From Lasiodiplodia sp. COLG20 (Eukaryota; Ascomycota; Dothideomycetes; Botryosphaeriales; Botryosphaeriaceae), in NCBI GenBank assembly GCA_009801085.1, contig VNWV01000064.1:1-30838 (forward strand): a stretch of DNA of 30,838 bases, written 5' to 3'. A program made the translations under genes and the position numbers. Each line of letters opens with the position of its first letter. The first letter of the stretch is position 1. The notes under the pieces are model-generated. The model saw only the letters and a program-made list of their open reading frames with translations, did not search any database and had not been told where the DNA came from. Below, piece by piece: positions 21,259 through 30,700 of the stretch.

Positions 21259-23737
21259 TCACTCCGGCACCACTGCGTCGCCGACGGAGATGGTGGGATG
21301 CTGCGCCAGCACCGACCCCTCCGCCTGCCACGGCACATGGCACGCGTGCTGCCCAAAGTACACCTTGCCCTCCCGCCGCCGCGTCTTTGCCAGCGTCACG
21401 AACGGCTCCTCGTTCTTCGTCCCTGCCTGCTGGTCGATGCACACCATCTGGCACCGCCGGCAAGCCCCAAGCAGCTGGAACCGCTGCTGCCCCACCGCAA
21501 TCCCCTGCCATGAGTCCTCCGCGTAAGGCTGCTCGCCGCCGGGCCGGCTGTGCAGCCGCTCTGCTATCACCACGTTGGCCCTGAACACCTCGGCCTCGGC
21601 TGCCTTGCCGCCGCCCGCCTTGATCTGCTCGTTGAGCCGGTTGACGCTGGAGCGCGAGATGACCAGCATCGGGCTCTCGTTCGACAGCAGGATTGGCCGC
21701 GCCGCGTCGGGGAACGCGCCTGGCATCGTCTGCTGGAGGTGCGCCTTCGCGTGCCTCGTCGAAGCGCCTGTGCCACCGGCGGCTGGGAACCGCGCCAGCG
21801 TGCAATCAACCCCCAACGCCTGGCTGAAGAAGTCAGAAACCCTGCTCGATGCGTAGCGCTGCGCGGCTACCGTGTCTCCGCACACACGTGTTGAGATCGC
21901 CGACTTGTGTCCGTTGGGCCCGGCAAAATACGAAGGATCTGCGGAGAGTGGGATGCAGATCTCTGAAGCCGTGTCCGATGACGCACTTCGCACACGGAGG
22001 CATCCCTGCTCCAAATCGATGCTCGGTCGAATCAAGGCCATGCGCGGGTACTTCTTCTGGCTCATAGCTGCCCCGCTGCCCCGGTGCACCAGGCACCATT
22101 CGCGATCCCAAGCAAGCCCTTCCTTGCGCACCTCCCAAGCCTTGCCTGCCGGTATCTTCCACCCGGCACAGCTCTTGATCGGATAGATGGCCAGGCTTTC
22201 CACGTAGAACCTGCTGTCTGTCCTCCCTGCCCCTGGCTCGGTCAATGGCACCTCAGCGTCTGTCGTTTCCACAAAGAATTCCCGCACAAACTCCAGAAAC
22301 CTGTCCACGTCCGTCGTGGTGCTGGGCGCTCCCACGCTCACGCGGATCATGCCTGTCGGCTTGCCGCCCATAACGTCGTTTTCATTTCCACAGCGCTGCC
22401 CAGCCGAGAAGTTCTCCTTCATCTCCCACGGCGACAAATCCAACGCCGCGGCTATGCCGCCTGGGTTACAGAGGCCCCCTGTCCTCAATTGGATGTTCTT
22501 GATGGATGCTAACCGCTCGACTTCGAAGTTACTGGCCCATGCTCCCTGGCTGTTGCGAATGTTGAAAGCAACGATTGGGCCCTGTTTTTTGGAATCGCTG
22601 TAGGCATTCGATGCATCAGCGTATATCTGACACACGAGCAAACCGTTCCCATGCCGGAGGGATGACAGCCCGTCGAAAAGTCTTTTTGCAAGGAACATGG
22701 CGTGACGCGAGACGCGCTCCAGGCTCCCGAACAGCTTCTGGTGCACATCCATGGCAGAGTGAAGCGCCATGATGCTGTGGATGGGCAGGGTTCCATCTTC
22801 GAGATGATCATGCAGTGATTCTTCTTTTTTAGCGTGCCACTGTTCCTTCAAGCAAACGACCATGTCCACCGTCCCGCCGCCGAAATACCGCCTCTTTTCG
22901 AAGATGGCGGCGGCCGTCTTGCGGACGATCATCGCTCCAAGATCCGGGAAGCCGAAAACCTTGTACAGACTTAGGACCGTGAAATCCGGGGCCATTGCAG
23001 ACTCGCGAAAGTCGAGCGGTGAAGTGGAAACAAAGGCAGCCGCATCCAGGAGGCTGTATGTGGCTTGCTTCACGCTCAGTTGAGCGACCCGTGCTCTAGC
23101 GCACCAATCCAGAGGCAGACGGCGTCCGTTCATGTTCGATTGTGCGGGGTAGGCAAAAAGCTCCACGGGGGCGTCGGGCGAGATGTTCTGCTGGGGCTTG
23201 TGTGCCAGCCACTGCTCCACCTCGTCGTCTGAGGAGAAACAGCGGTGTTCGCTGGCTAGCTCCCGCACCCCAAGTAGACTCGTATGGCATTCCCTGTGGT
23301 ACGCGTAAGAGAAGCCTCTGGGTTGGTCACGAAACGCCTCCAGCACAAGCTTGACGCCTGCAGTGGCGTTTGCCACGAAAACGACGTCGAAGTCTTCCGG
23401 ATCGGCGTGGAACATGTGCAGCAGGCGCAGACGGGCATCCTCTATGCGCCGCGCCGACAGCTGGGATGCGCTCGACGCCGAGTGCGGGTTTCCGTACAGG
23501 TTGCCGATCATGTCGGCGGAGAAGCGATCGATCAGGGATTTGGGGTAAAGCGTGGTGCCGGCATGGTCGAGGTAGACAGAGTCTGTGGCACGCGCGCGTA
23601 AGCCACAGCTAAAGGAGCGTGGGCATGGGGCTCTGGGTACCTTTGAGCATAGGGAACTCCATCGCACGGATATCGTCCACTCCACGGTTGTAGGCGCCTG
23701 CGGTGGCGATGAGCTGGGATCTGAGGTGCGAGAGCAT
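21259..23737 (-). CDS. hxB: Molybdenum cofactor sulfurase
   Basis: Exons 23641-23737 and 21259-23582 flank a 58-nt intron (23583-23640, GTACCC...CCACAG) and encode 806 residues. The start gives MLSHLRSQLIATAGAY and joins as MLK|DSVYLDHAGTT, matching the family. The N-terminal NifS-like PLP domain carries the Schiff-base lysine in LSLYKVFGFPDLG (Lys240) and the sulfur-carrying cysteine in RTGGLCNPGG (Cys404). The C-terminal MOSC domains begin near residue 505 (YVESLAIYPIKSCAGW). All expected active-site residues are present and the length is normal, so the gene looks intact. Family knowledge: this enzyme adds the terminal sulfido ligand to the molybdenum cofactor of xanthine dehydrogenase-type enzymes, so it supports purine use as a nitrogen source. 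No UaY-type site (TCGG-N6-CCGA) was found upstream. Confidence 0.95.
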
Positions 23738-24603
23738 GATTGATGCACTCCGCTTCTCAGCCGCAGTCGGTCAGTGGAGGCAGCCAAGGTGAAAATATAT
23801 CCATCGGTGGGCAGGGGCGACAGTGGGGAGGCCGTCGGCAGTAGAATACAGGTCGTGGCAGGGAGGCGGCGGGCGCCGAAGGGTCGCCTCCGCAATCAGC
23901 ACGCGCCACCGACAGTTTTCCGGGCCGATGAAGCCGCAGGCGACTCAGTCCGAGCGGAATGAAACGCGTCTGTATCCGAAAGCACGCCAAAGAATGGCCG
24001 GCTGGCAGGCAAACGTCCAGGGTAACAAAGGGCTCACGGGGCTGCTGTAGCAGCATTCCGCAGGAGTGGCGGCCAGGTCCGGCAAAGGTGGGGGCACTTG
24101 GCCCTGGCTAGCGCTGCCGGATTAGGAAAGTGCGCACCTCCACCTTTCCCGCTCCGTCAACACCCTAAGTAGAACGCTTACTCGGACGGAGGGTGCATTG
24201 CTCTATCGACAGTCCTTGAGAGCACGAGGCAAGAAAGTCTTCACTGTCAGTCCGTACGTTTTATTATGATATCAAGAAAAGCTGGGTCTCTCCATTAAGG
24301 CTAAGGCTTCTACTGTTAAGAAAAGGAAAACTTCAGGATTTTTTTTTGGGTGGGTTGGTTGTTTCTATTTGCCTTTTTTTTCCCCTCGCTTTAATTCCTC
24401 CCCTCATCGTCATGGCATATTACGCAACGTCACCGGAGGCTTTGCCATGGGACACCTGGCCCATTCACGTCGCTGAAACCAGACTAACTACACCCTGTTC
24501 CGATACTTATTCATATTGAGATGCCATACAGTCCGAGATTTCTTTGCCTTGTGCTGCGCAGGAAACTGTCCGTGTGGGGGCAAAGAAGATGCCCATGTGG
24601 CGC
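23738..24603. promoter_or_regulatory. hxB promoter region and 3' flank of the CCCH gene
   Basis: These 866 bp sit between two minus-strand genes. The part next to hxB is GC-rich. The part next to the CCCH gene contains a T8 tract near 24341, AT-rich sequence at 24250-24310, and TTTTTTT near 24375, which read on the minus strand as A-rich 3' UTR-like sequence. No gene was found. Confidence 0.45.
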
Positions 24604-26444
24604 TCAGGGTTCGCCAGTGATGACTCTCAGAGCGGTGGGGCGGTAGACGCTGGTGCCGAAGATTGAACCTCCGGACTCGTCGCCAGGTCCTTCAGCGCGA
24701 AGAGGGATGTTGTCGAAATTATAGTTACGCTTGACGCGTTGAGCGCCGTCGCGACGGGGATTGGAATACTTCATCGTGTCCGAGGGAGAACCACCCTCAG
24801 CAAGACCGTGAAAGAACTTGCAGTGTGCACCGTTGCGGCAGTCGCCCAAAAGCCAGTAACGACAGGTGACTATCCGACCAACGCTACTGATTTACACGTC
24901 AGCTAGATGTGAGGATTGATATAATTGGGGATTGCCTTACTCGTCCATGCTGGTTTTCTCGTGGGCCAGCATCAACGTAGATGAGCCAGTCTCAAGCAGC
25001 TTGTCGACAGCCTCTATGTAGACATTAACGAATGAAATGCTTAAAAAAAAAAAGGAAAAGAGCTCCTCGTGTTGATGATGAACCCGCAGCAGGTATGCTA
25101 CGTGCGCGCAGCGGCTGGCAAGACCTAGAAAATACGCTAGGAGAGCTTACCCTTGCTCAGCTCATGCGCCATACGCATATCGACTGGCCATCCAAAGAGC
25201 CTTTCATCAGTCATCCACTTGACTATGTGCAAGGCATCCTTATCTTTGGCCGCGTCCACAAGAGCATAGCCAGGCTGTCCGTTGGGACGACGGAAGATCG
25301 TGATGCTTTCGCTATGAACATCAAAGTTGTCAGAAAGGAAAGAAATATCCTCGTGGGTCATAATGGGAGCTTACACTGACTGCCCCGCATTAGCCTTCTT
25401 CTCGATGAGCTCCTGAATGTCCTTGTCGTTGGCTCCAGATGGAAGGTTGCTCATGCAAATACGGCGACCGGAATTGACGAGAAAGTCGTTGCGCACAGAA
25501 TCGAGGCCGTTCGAAACCGACGAGAACTCCTTAGCATCAAAGCTCTTGTTGGTCTGGCTATCATCGTCGCTAGGCCGAGCAGCGATTGCCATGTTCTCAG
25601 CAGTACCATGAGCTTGAGCATTCTGGATAACAACCTCTTCGGCATTCTTCTCGCGCTGGAGAGGGCCTTCCTCAGCCTTCTTGACTTCAGCATCGTAGCG
25701 GCAGCGGGCCTCTGCTTGGATGTTGTTTTCCCCCGCGTGCTTGCGGTTGTGATCGTCAGCTTGCATAGAAGCATGCTCTTTGGAATGAATGGCAGTAGCG
25801 CCGAGAGCCATGCTTTTTCCAGTAGCTGCGGCCATGGCCGTGGTCGTAGGCGTGCTCGTGGGAACAATCTTGACGGCGCCCCGCTTGGCGATCTTCTCCT
25901 TCGTAGGAGGCTTGTAATCCTGGCCCAGAAGAGACTTGTTGGAGTGATTGTGCTGAGCACTGGTGAGAGGCGCAAGCGGGCTACTAGTAGCAACGGCGCC
26001 GCCGGTGTTGCTGGCATCAAGGCGAGGAGGATAGGGGATGCTTGTCGAGGTAGTAGAACTCTGGTGCGAGTTCTCGGTAGAAGCTACATTTCCACGCGTA
26101 GCACGATCATGGTCGGCCAGTGGGGAGCGTGAAACAGGCGCGATCGCTGGAGCAGATTCAGCGTACCTAGATCCACGAAGTCCGCCAGACGCAGGAGCAA
26201 AGGTAGTGGAGGTAGGCTGTGCATCAGGAGGGTTGTTCTCAACCAGGATGGATTTCGTGGTTGGGACTGCCTGGCTGGGGATAACGGGCTCTGGAAACCG
26301 GGGTGTCAGCTTTTGAGTAGATAAGATATGGAGGGTAAGGGACTTACTACTGCTTTCCGCAGGCTCTGAGTTGTTCTGGCTGATGCTGCGCTTGAGAGCG
26401 GCAAGCTCTGCTCGAAGCCGCGCGAGTTCTCCAGCTTGATCCAT
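24604..26444 (-). CDS. RRM and CCCH zinc-finger protein
   Basis: Five exons are supported: 26348-26444, 25375-26290, 25151-25311, 24941-25013 and 24604-24886. Their introns are 57, 63, 137 and 54 nt, and all phases agree. From the ATG at 26444 (context AACATGG) this gives 509 residues. Residues 1-20 form a short coil (LARLRAELAALKRS), followed by a long disordered Ser/Thr/Ala stretch. A single RRM at about 308-395 has RNP2-like RRICMSNLPSG and RNP1-like GQPGYALVDA. A CCCH finger lies at Cys424-x7-Cys432-x5-Cys438-x3-His442 (CRYWLLGDCRNGAHCKFFH). The 63-nt intron inside the RRM removes an in-frame TAA, and its branch site CTGAC is clear. The 137-nt intron has a weak acceptor (ACATAG), chosen because only it keeps the frame. 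The role is probably RNA binding; no specific homologue was recognised. The protein probably extends further upstream. Confidence 0.82.
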
Positions 26445-26988
26445 GTTTGTTTGTTGAGAGCCTTGCTCCGACACGACAGCAGCTTGCTTCGTCACCGCGT
26501 AGGCCAAGTTTGAGGGTGGCTGTCGGTTGTGAGTCTCGGGCACAGGAAGAGGACGCGAATGGTGTGGAGCTAAAGAGAATGCAATGTCAGCGCGAATCAA
26601 GACCCAACCAAATAGCGCATCGCATTTGTACCAGATCTGGAAGGCTGCGCGAAGGAAGCCGGCTCAGAGCCTGCAGGCACCCGTGGGCGGTTGCCATGCG
26701 GGATTTGCGAGCGTGGCATGTCGCATCGGCAGAGCTGAGTGGAAAGGGAAGAAAATCTCGCAGGGATTAGAAGAGTGCGTGCTTACCGGTGGGCTTCAGA
26801 TCGTTGGTGGAGAAGCCCGGCGGCGCGGTGCGTCGTGGATAGATGGTGGAGTGAGGAGGATGGAAGGTCGCAACATGCAATTCACTTCAGCAGCTGCCTA
26901 GCGGTCGCATCAGGAAGTCGCGCGCCCACTCGCTCCTTCTCTATGTTCGGAAAGGTGGGTTCCACGCGCTTCCATCACCGCCGCTCAT
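26445..26988 (-). other. Probable 5' coding exons of the RRM-CCCH gene
   Basis: A strong 217-nt intron at 26570-26786 (GTAAGC, branch GCTGAC, TCTTTAG) joins two stretches that stay open in the frame of the downstream protein: ...PPGFSTNDLKPT on one side and PHHSRPLPVPET on the other. This looks coding, so the true N-terminus is likely upstream of 26444. A candidate start is ATG 26988 (MSGGDGS). It can be joined in phase by an 81-nt intron at 26885-26965 with a weak GTGGAA donor, giving 591 residues in total. The alternative is that these exons are untranslated leader. Confidence 0.5.
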
Positions 26989-27530
26989 TGCGGCGGGCGC
27001 TGGAAGGTGGCACCCCTTCACGCAAACGGAATTGCTAAGACTGCATAGCCCAGTATAGCTGCTTGGAAGATTCAGACGAGCTCTTGGTACTGCAGAAAGA
27101 TGTCGTCCCTTCCGGAATCCATCCCTTCAACGAGTCCAGAAAAGCCTGCCATGGTCTGGCCGGGACAGGCAAGTAGTCAGCTCGCATCGGTCCCAGACGC
27201 GTAAGAACCAGAGAAATCGTTGTTCCGTCGGGCTTAGTTATCCAGACGCTCAAGCCGAGCAGGCCTCTCAGATCATCGAGCGAATTTCACTCCAGTGGAC
27301 TTTTTGTGGGTTGAATGTGACAAGTAGACGGAAATGAACTCTACAGAAGCGGCAAGACTGAACTTTGCTAAAAGAGCACCATGGTGAGAAGCGGTATCCC
27401 AATTGACCAACAACCTAATGCATAGCCAGTTTGGGCGGCATGTCATCACGTGAAAAGATGCAGTCGCAACGTCGCGAATGTAAGAGCAAGGCCGGAGTTT
27501 TTCTAGGAAACGCGCGCAACCCTTGGCTGT
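26989..27530. other. Intergenic region with an orphan short frame
   Basis: This region separates the RRM-CCCH gene from the end of the SHR3-like gene. It contains one protein-like open frame on the minus strand (27035-27280, described separately). The rest is plain sequence with no repeats. It should hold the promoter of the RRM-CCCH gene and the 3' UTR of the SHR3-like gene. Confidence 0.4.
27035..27280 (-). pseudogene. Orphan protein-like open frame, possible gene remnant
   Basis: The frame reads about 80 residues (LDDLRGLLGLSVWITKPDGTT...LTRLGPMRADYLPVP...) and ends at a stop at 27035. Its composition is more protein-like than that of surrounding frames. There is no ATG at its start, and a TGA lies a few codons upstream. 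No splice acceptor with a good branch site was found. It may be a last exon of an unseen gene, a decayed remnant, or chance. No family was recognised. Confidence 0.25.
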
Positions 27531-28215
27531 CTACTGTTTCTTTTTGCCCTCCTTTCCCTTGCGTTTTTCCTCAGCAACCCTATCCATTTCGGCAATCTCC
27601 GCATCCTCCTTCCTCTGGGCGTACCACTGGCCGGCCTGAAGAACCAGGACACCAACAAGGACGAGGGCAAGGATGGTATTGCTCGCGGCAAGCACGCGGA
27701 GACTGTCCTCACGGCCAATGTACTCGACATCGCTGGCGGCGTCGACACCGGGATCCGAGTCGACAATCTCGCCCTGGCCGTAGTTGCCCGAGGTGACAAT
27801 GCGCAGGCCCTTGACGATGTTGGTCAGGTAGACGATGAAGCCGCACATGTAGAGAACCAGACTAGCGCCGTCGAAGAGCATGTTGGCCTCGGAAGGCTTG
27901 TACAGCTTTGTGACGAAGCCCAGCAGGCCGGTGCCAATGACAATGTGGAGGATGCGGCTGATGAGCGGCGGCGAGGCGTGCAGAAATTTCAAGTGGTTCT
28001 CCAGCAAGTCGAAATAGACATCACGGGTGTCGGGCGGCTGGGGAGCGTGCCAGAGGACATTGTAGTCGTAAGGAAAGGAGGAGAAGAGGATGCCGAGGAA
28101 GAAGCAGGTGGCTGGTCAAAAGGCAGGTCAGCCAGGAAGGGGCAGGACGTGGGCTGCGGCAGAACTTACGGCCGACGATGAGGAAGGTCGCGAAGGAGTT
28201 AGCTCTGGCAACCAT
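27531..28215 (-). CDS. SHR3: SHR3-type ER packaging chaperone for amino acid permeases
   Basis: Exons 28170-28215 and 27531-28111 flank a 58-nt phase-1 intron (GTAAGT, branch GCTGACC, GACCAG) and encode 208 residues. The start gives MVARANSFATFLIVG|PTCFFLGILFSSFPYDYNVLW, which matches Shr3 family N-termini. About four hydrophobic segments are visible: residues ~7-28, ~58-78 (LISRILHIVIGTGLLGFV), ~86-108 (LVLYMCGFIVYLTNIV) and ~150-172 (TILALVLVGVLVLQ). A charged, Lys-rich tail ends in GKEGKKKQ. Family knowledge: Shr3 is an ER membrane protein that prevents aggregation of amino acid permeases and helps load them into COPII vesicles. Location in the ER membrane is inferred from the family. It is divergent from the rhodopsin-domain gene. 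Confidence 0.93.
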
Positions 28216-29077
28216 GGCTGCTGTCGTCACGCACGCGATAGGGGCGGCTTGGGGGAGATGGAGGGGGCAAGTCGGCCTGGAGAGCGCAAGGTGACGACGA
28301 CTAGTGTGCGCCTGCGGCGCGGCGCCGTGCAGACGAGGTTCGGATAAGCAGTGAGCGCTGCCAAGGCCTGGGGCGGTGAATGCCGCACCTCGTCGACCGT
28401 CCCTGCGCCCATCTCCCGCGCGGATCTCGCCCTTGCGCCGGGCCTGCGCGTGCCAGGTGCTGTCGAGAGCCCGTCGGCCTGCGCCCCGCCAGCTCGTCCG
28501 CAGCCATGCAGGTGCTGCCCGGCCCCAACCGCGCGGGCGTGGGACGTCCAATATCCGCGGCGCTGGAAGGTGCCGGAAGCGAACAGGAAGCCGTGGGCCC
28601 ACATGGCGCTGGAGAAGGGGCGCGCTGGGGAAGGCGCGCTGGGGAAGGCGCGCTGGGGAAGGCCCTTCCGTCTGTGGGCAAAGGCCCACCGCACGATCCC
28701 CCGCCAGCACCAGCAATGCCGACTGCGCGCAGCCGCGCTGCAACTACCACACTTCCCACGACAATGAGCCGCGGCTGGCCGGCCGCGTTCCTGGCGGGAA
28801 CGAAAACGGCGCGCACATGTCGCCATGGCCCTAGAAGGCCGCTAGGTGTCACATTAGCGCGCCGCGGCGTTCCTACGGGCATTCTTGCCTACACGGGGAA
28901 ACTCCAGATTCTCCCGTCGAACGTCAATGCTCCGCTAGCCGACGGCAATTGAGCGAGCTCCCCAAATGGACCTAGAATCATCAGACGTGTCCGGGTGGCG
29001 TGTCGCGCTCCATATCACTCTGCTGCCTGTCTTCCCAGGCTCGTCTTTGTCCAACTCAGTCCTCTCCTTCGCTCATC
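28216..29077. promoter_or_regulatory. Divergent GC-rich promoter region
   Basis: These 862 bp lie between the starts of the SHR3-like gene (minus) and the rhodopsin-domain gene (plus). They are very GC-rich from about 28250 to 28880. Long overlapping frames on both strands (up to 240 codons) are a result of the base composition and show no domain. A short tandem repeat lies at 28621-28662. Confidence 0.5.
28621..28662 (+). repeat. Tandem repeat, 14 bp x 3
   Basis: Three exact head-to-tail copies of CGCGCTGGGGAAGG are seen, with a degraded related unit (GCGCTGGAGAAGGG) just before them. The repeat sits in the divergent promoter region between the SHR3-like and rhodopsin-domain genes. Confidence 0.9.
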
Positions 29078-30700
29078 ATGTCCGGCCTTGCCGCCGAATC
29101 GTGGACCTGGTTCGCCTTGTCTGTCTTCATCGTCGCCTGCAGAATGTACGTGCTCCCCGCCCCTCCGCCTGTGAGCTGAGCTGAGCAGAGCCCAGCGTGT
29201 CGCGCATCCTCCTCCTGGGCGCTCCCCAACGACTCCAAGCCGATGACGCGTTAATATTGCTTGCCCTGGTATCTACATCTCCCACGCCCGCCGCTGGCTC
29301 CCGCTGACTCCTCCGCCCAGGGCACCTACACTGCTTTGATCGTATGCATCAACATCGTTGCCCGGACTAGCAGCAACCTCATCAATCCCGCCGATGGGCT
29401 CATACAGTTTACCCCGGAAGTTGTGGCGCAACGAGCGTTTGGTAGCAAGATGGTCGTCGTGTCCGAACAGATGCAACTGATCACCATCTGGCTGGTCAAA
29501 GGCTGTTTGCTTATTATGGAAAGCCGTCTGACGTGAGTCTCCCTTGGTTCCTGGGCGAGGCTGCGGGTCGCTGAACTGGAGACGCAGGACGAGCACCAAG
29601 CAAAGTCTGGTAGTAAAGCTCGTTGCGGCGTACGTCATCGTCGGCTTCGTGGTCATGGAGATCCTCTACCTCGGCGTATGGTGCCGCCCATTCAATCAAT
29701 ACTGGGCCGTTCCGACCACCAACAGTGAGTACAATCCCCTCTCGCAGCCGATGACTGTTTTTTTTTTTTTTTTCATATCATGGACGAGAATGTCGAATTA
29801 AAAATTCTACATACACGTCCGGACGATAGCTTCAGTTACCCACATATGTTATTTTTTTTAAGGCAGAGCTGGGGCACAGAACGCTACGTTCTAGAGCCTT
29901 GCTATTCTTCGCGCTAGCCATCGGCTGCAGCACCCCTCTGTACGCCGACCTCCAGCCTCCAGCCCTCGTATTGACTAGCTGCAGCCCAGTGTTCCGCAGC
30001 CACCAATCACCTGATAACCAACGCCGTCCTCAACATCTCGTCGGATGTCTTCATCATAGCCATTCCGATGCCCATCTTCCTGGCAGCCCGACTCCCTCTC
30101 AAGAGAAAAGTCATCCTCTGCGGTGTCTTTGGCCTGGGTACCTTCAGTGTAAGCCCCAACCGCCTCTCTGGCAAGACAGTGGCTGACGCTCGACAGATTC
30201 TGTCGGCCATTTTGAACAAATTCTATAGCTTCACCGAGCCGTTCGGCTCTGCATGGGTCTTTTGGTATGTCCGTGAATCCTCAACTGCAATCCTGACGGC
30301 GAACATCCCTTTCACCTGGACGCTTCTCCAACGCACTCTCAACATTGGTTCCTTCGCCGGCTCTTCCCGCGGCCGATCTCGCACCACGTACCATCAGTTC
30401 AACCATTCCCACAGCACCAAGAACGCCACAATATCCCGCAAGGTGCCGCGCCAGGACGACCTGGAGAGAAACGACAGCCAGGAGCAGATCGTGCCGCTGG
30501 AGATCTGGCAAAACGTGCAGCTCAGCGTGCACACAAGTACCATCATAGACGGCAAGAAACCCAGCGCAACAGTCACCGAAGCCGAGTCGATCAACGACGC
30601 CGAAAGCGACACAAGCAATCGAAGCAAGAGTGACGTCACTGGTGTTCTGAGCGCAGGCGTAGCCCAGGTAACAACTACGTGTGCTCATGGGCCTGATTGA
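29078..30700 (+). CDS. Rhodopsin-domain (Pth11/SAT4-like) seven-helix membrane protein
   Basis: Six exons, 29078-29145, 29196-29268, 29321-29532, 29588-29724, 29985-30148 and 30197-30700, encode 385 residues. Introns are 50, 52, 55, 260 and 48 nt, and all phases agree. Seven hydrophobic helices can be drawn: WTWFALSVFIVACRI, LILLALGTYTALIV, LITIWLVKGCLLIM, VAAYVIVGFVVMEILYLGVW, LNISSDVFIIAIPMPIF, VILCGVFGLGTFSILSAI and STAILTANIPFTWTLL. Family hallmarks are LQADDALILLAL after helix 1, GSKMVVVSEQMQL, CRPFNQYWAVP and the NISSD of helix 5. The tail of about 110 residues is hydrophilic and Ser/Thr-rich. Family knowledge: these fungal-specific proteins are often called integral membrane or Pth11-like proteins; ligands are mostly unknown. 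There is no N-terminal CFEM domain. The fourth intron is unusually long because it carries a MITE. Confidence 0.9.
29732..29940 (+). mobile_element. MITE copy 2 (209 bp), inside an intron
   Basis: This copy is homologous to 8487-8691, in the same orientation, and is likewise bounded by TA (29730-29731 and 29941-29942). The left end is CAATCCCCTCTCGCAGCCGA; the right end in reverse complement is CAGAGGGGTGCTGCAGCCGA. Conserved interior blocks include ACACGTCCGGACGA and CCTTGCTATTCTTC. It has a T16 tract near 29759-29775 that is absent from copy 1. It lies wholly inside the 260-nt fourth intron of the rhodopsin-domain gene, seven bases after the exon edge (29724). There is no coding capacity. 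Confidence 0.87.

Noticed and set aside
24101..24115. GGCTAGCG near 24107 as a third MITE copy
   Set aside because: Only eight bases match the inverted-repeat core; neither the rest of the repeat nor the interior is present.
28021..28952. Overlapping frames of 138-240 codons on both strands in the divergent promoter region
   Set aside because: They exclude one another, have GC-driven composition, and partly read through the real intron of the SHR3-like gene.
29725..29984. Reading intron 4 as a true introner element that created the intron
   Set aside because: Removing the element leaves a 49-nt sequence that still has its own donor, acceptor and normal intron size, so insertion into an existing intron is the simpler reading.
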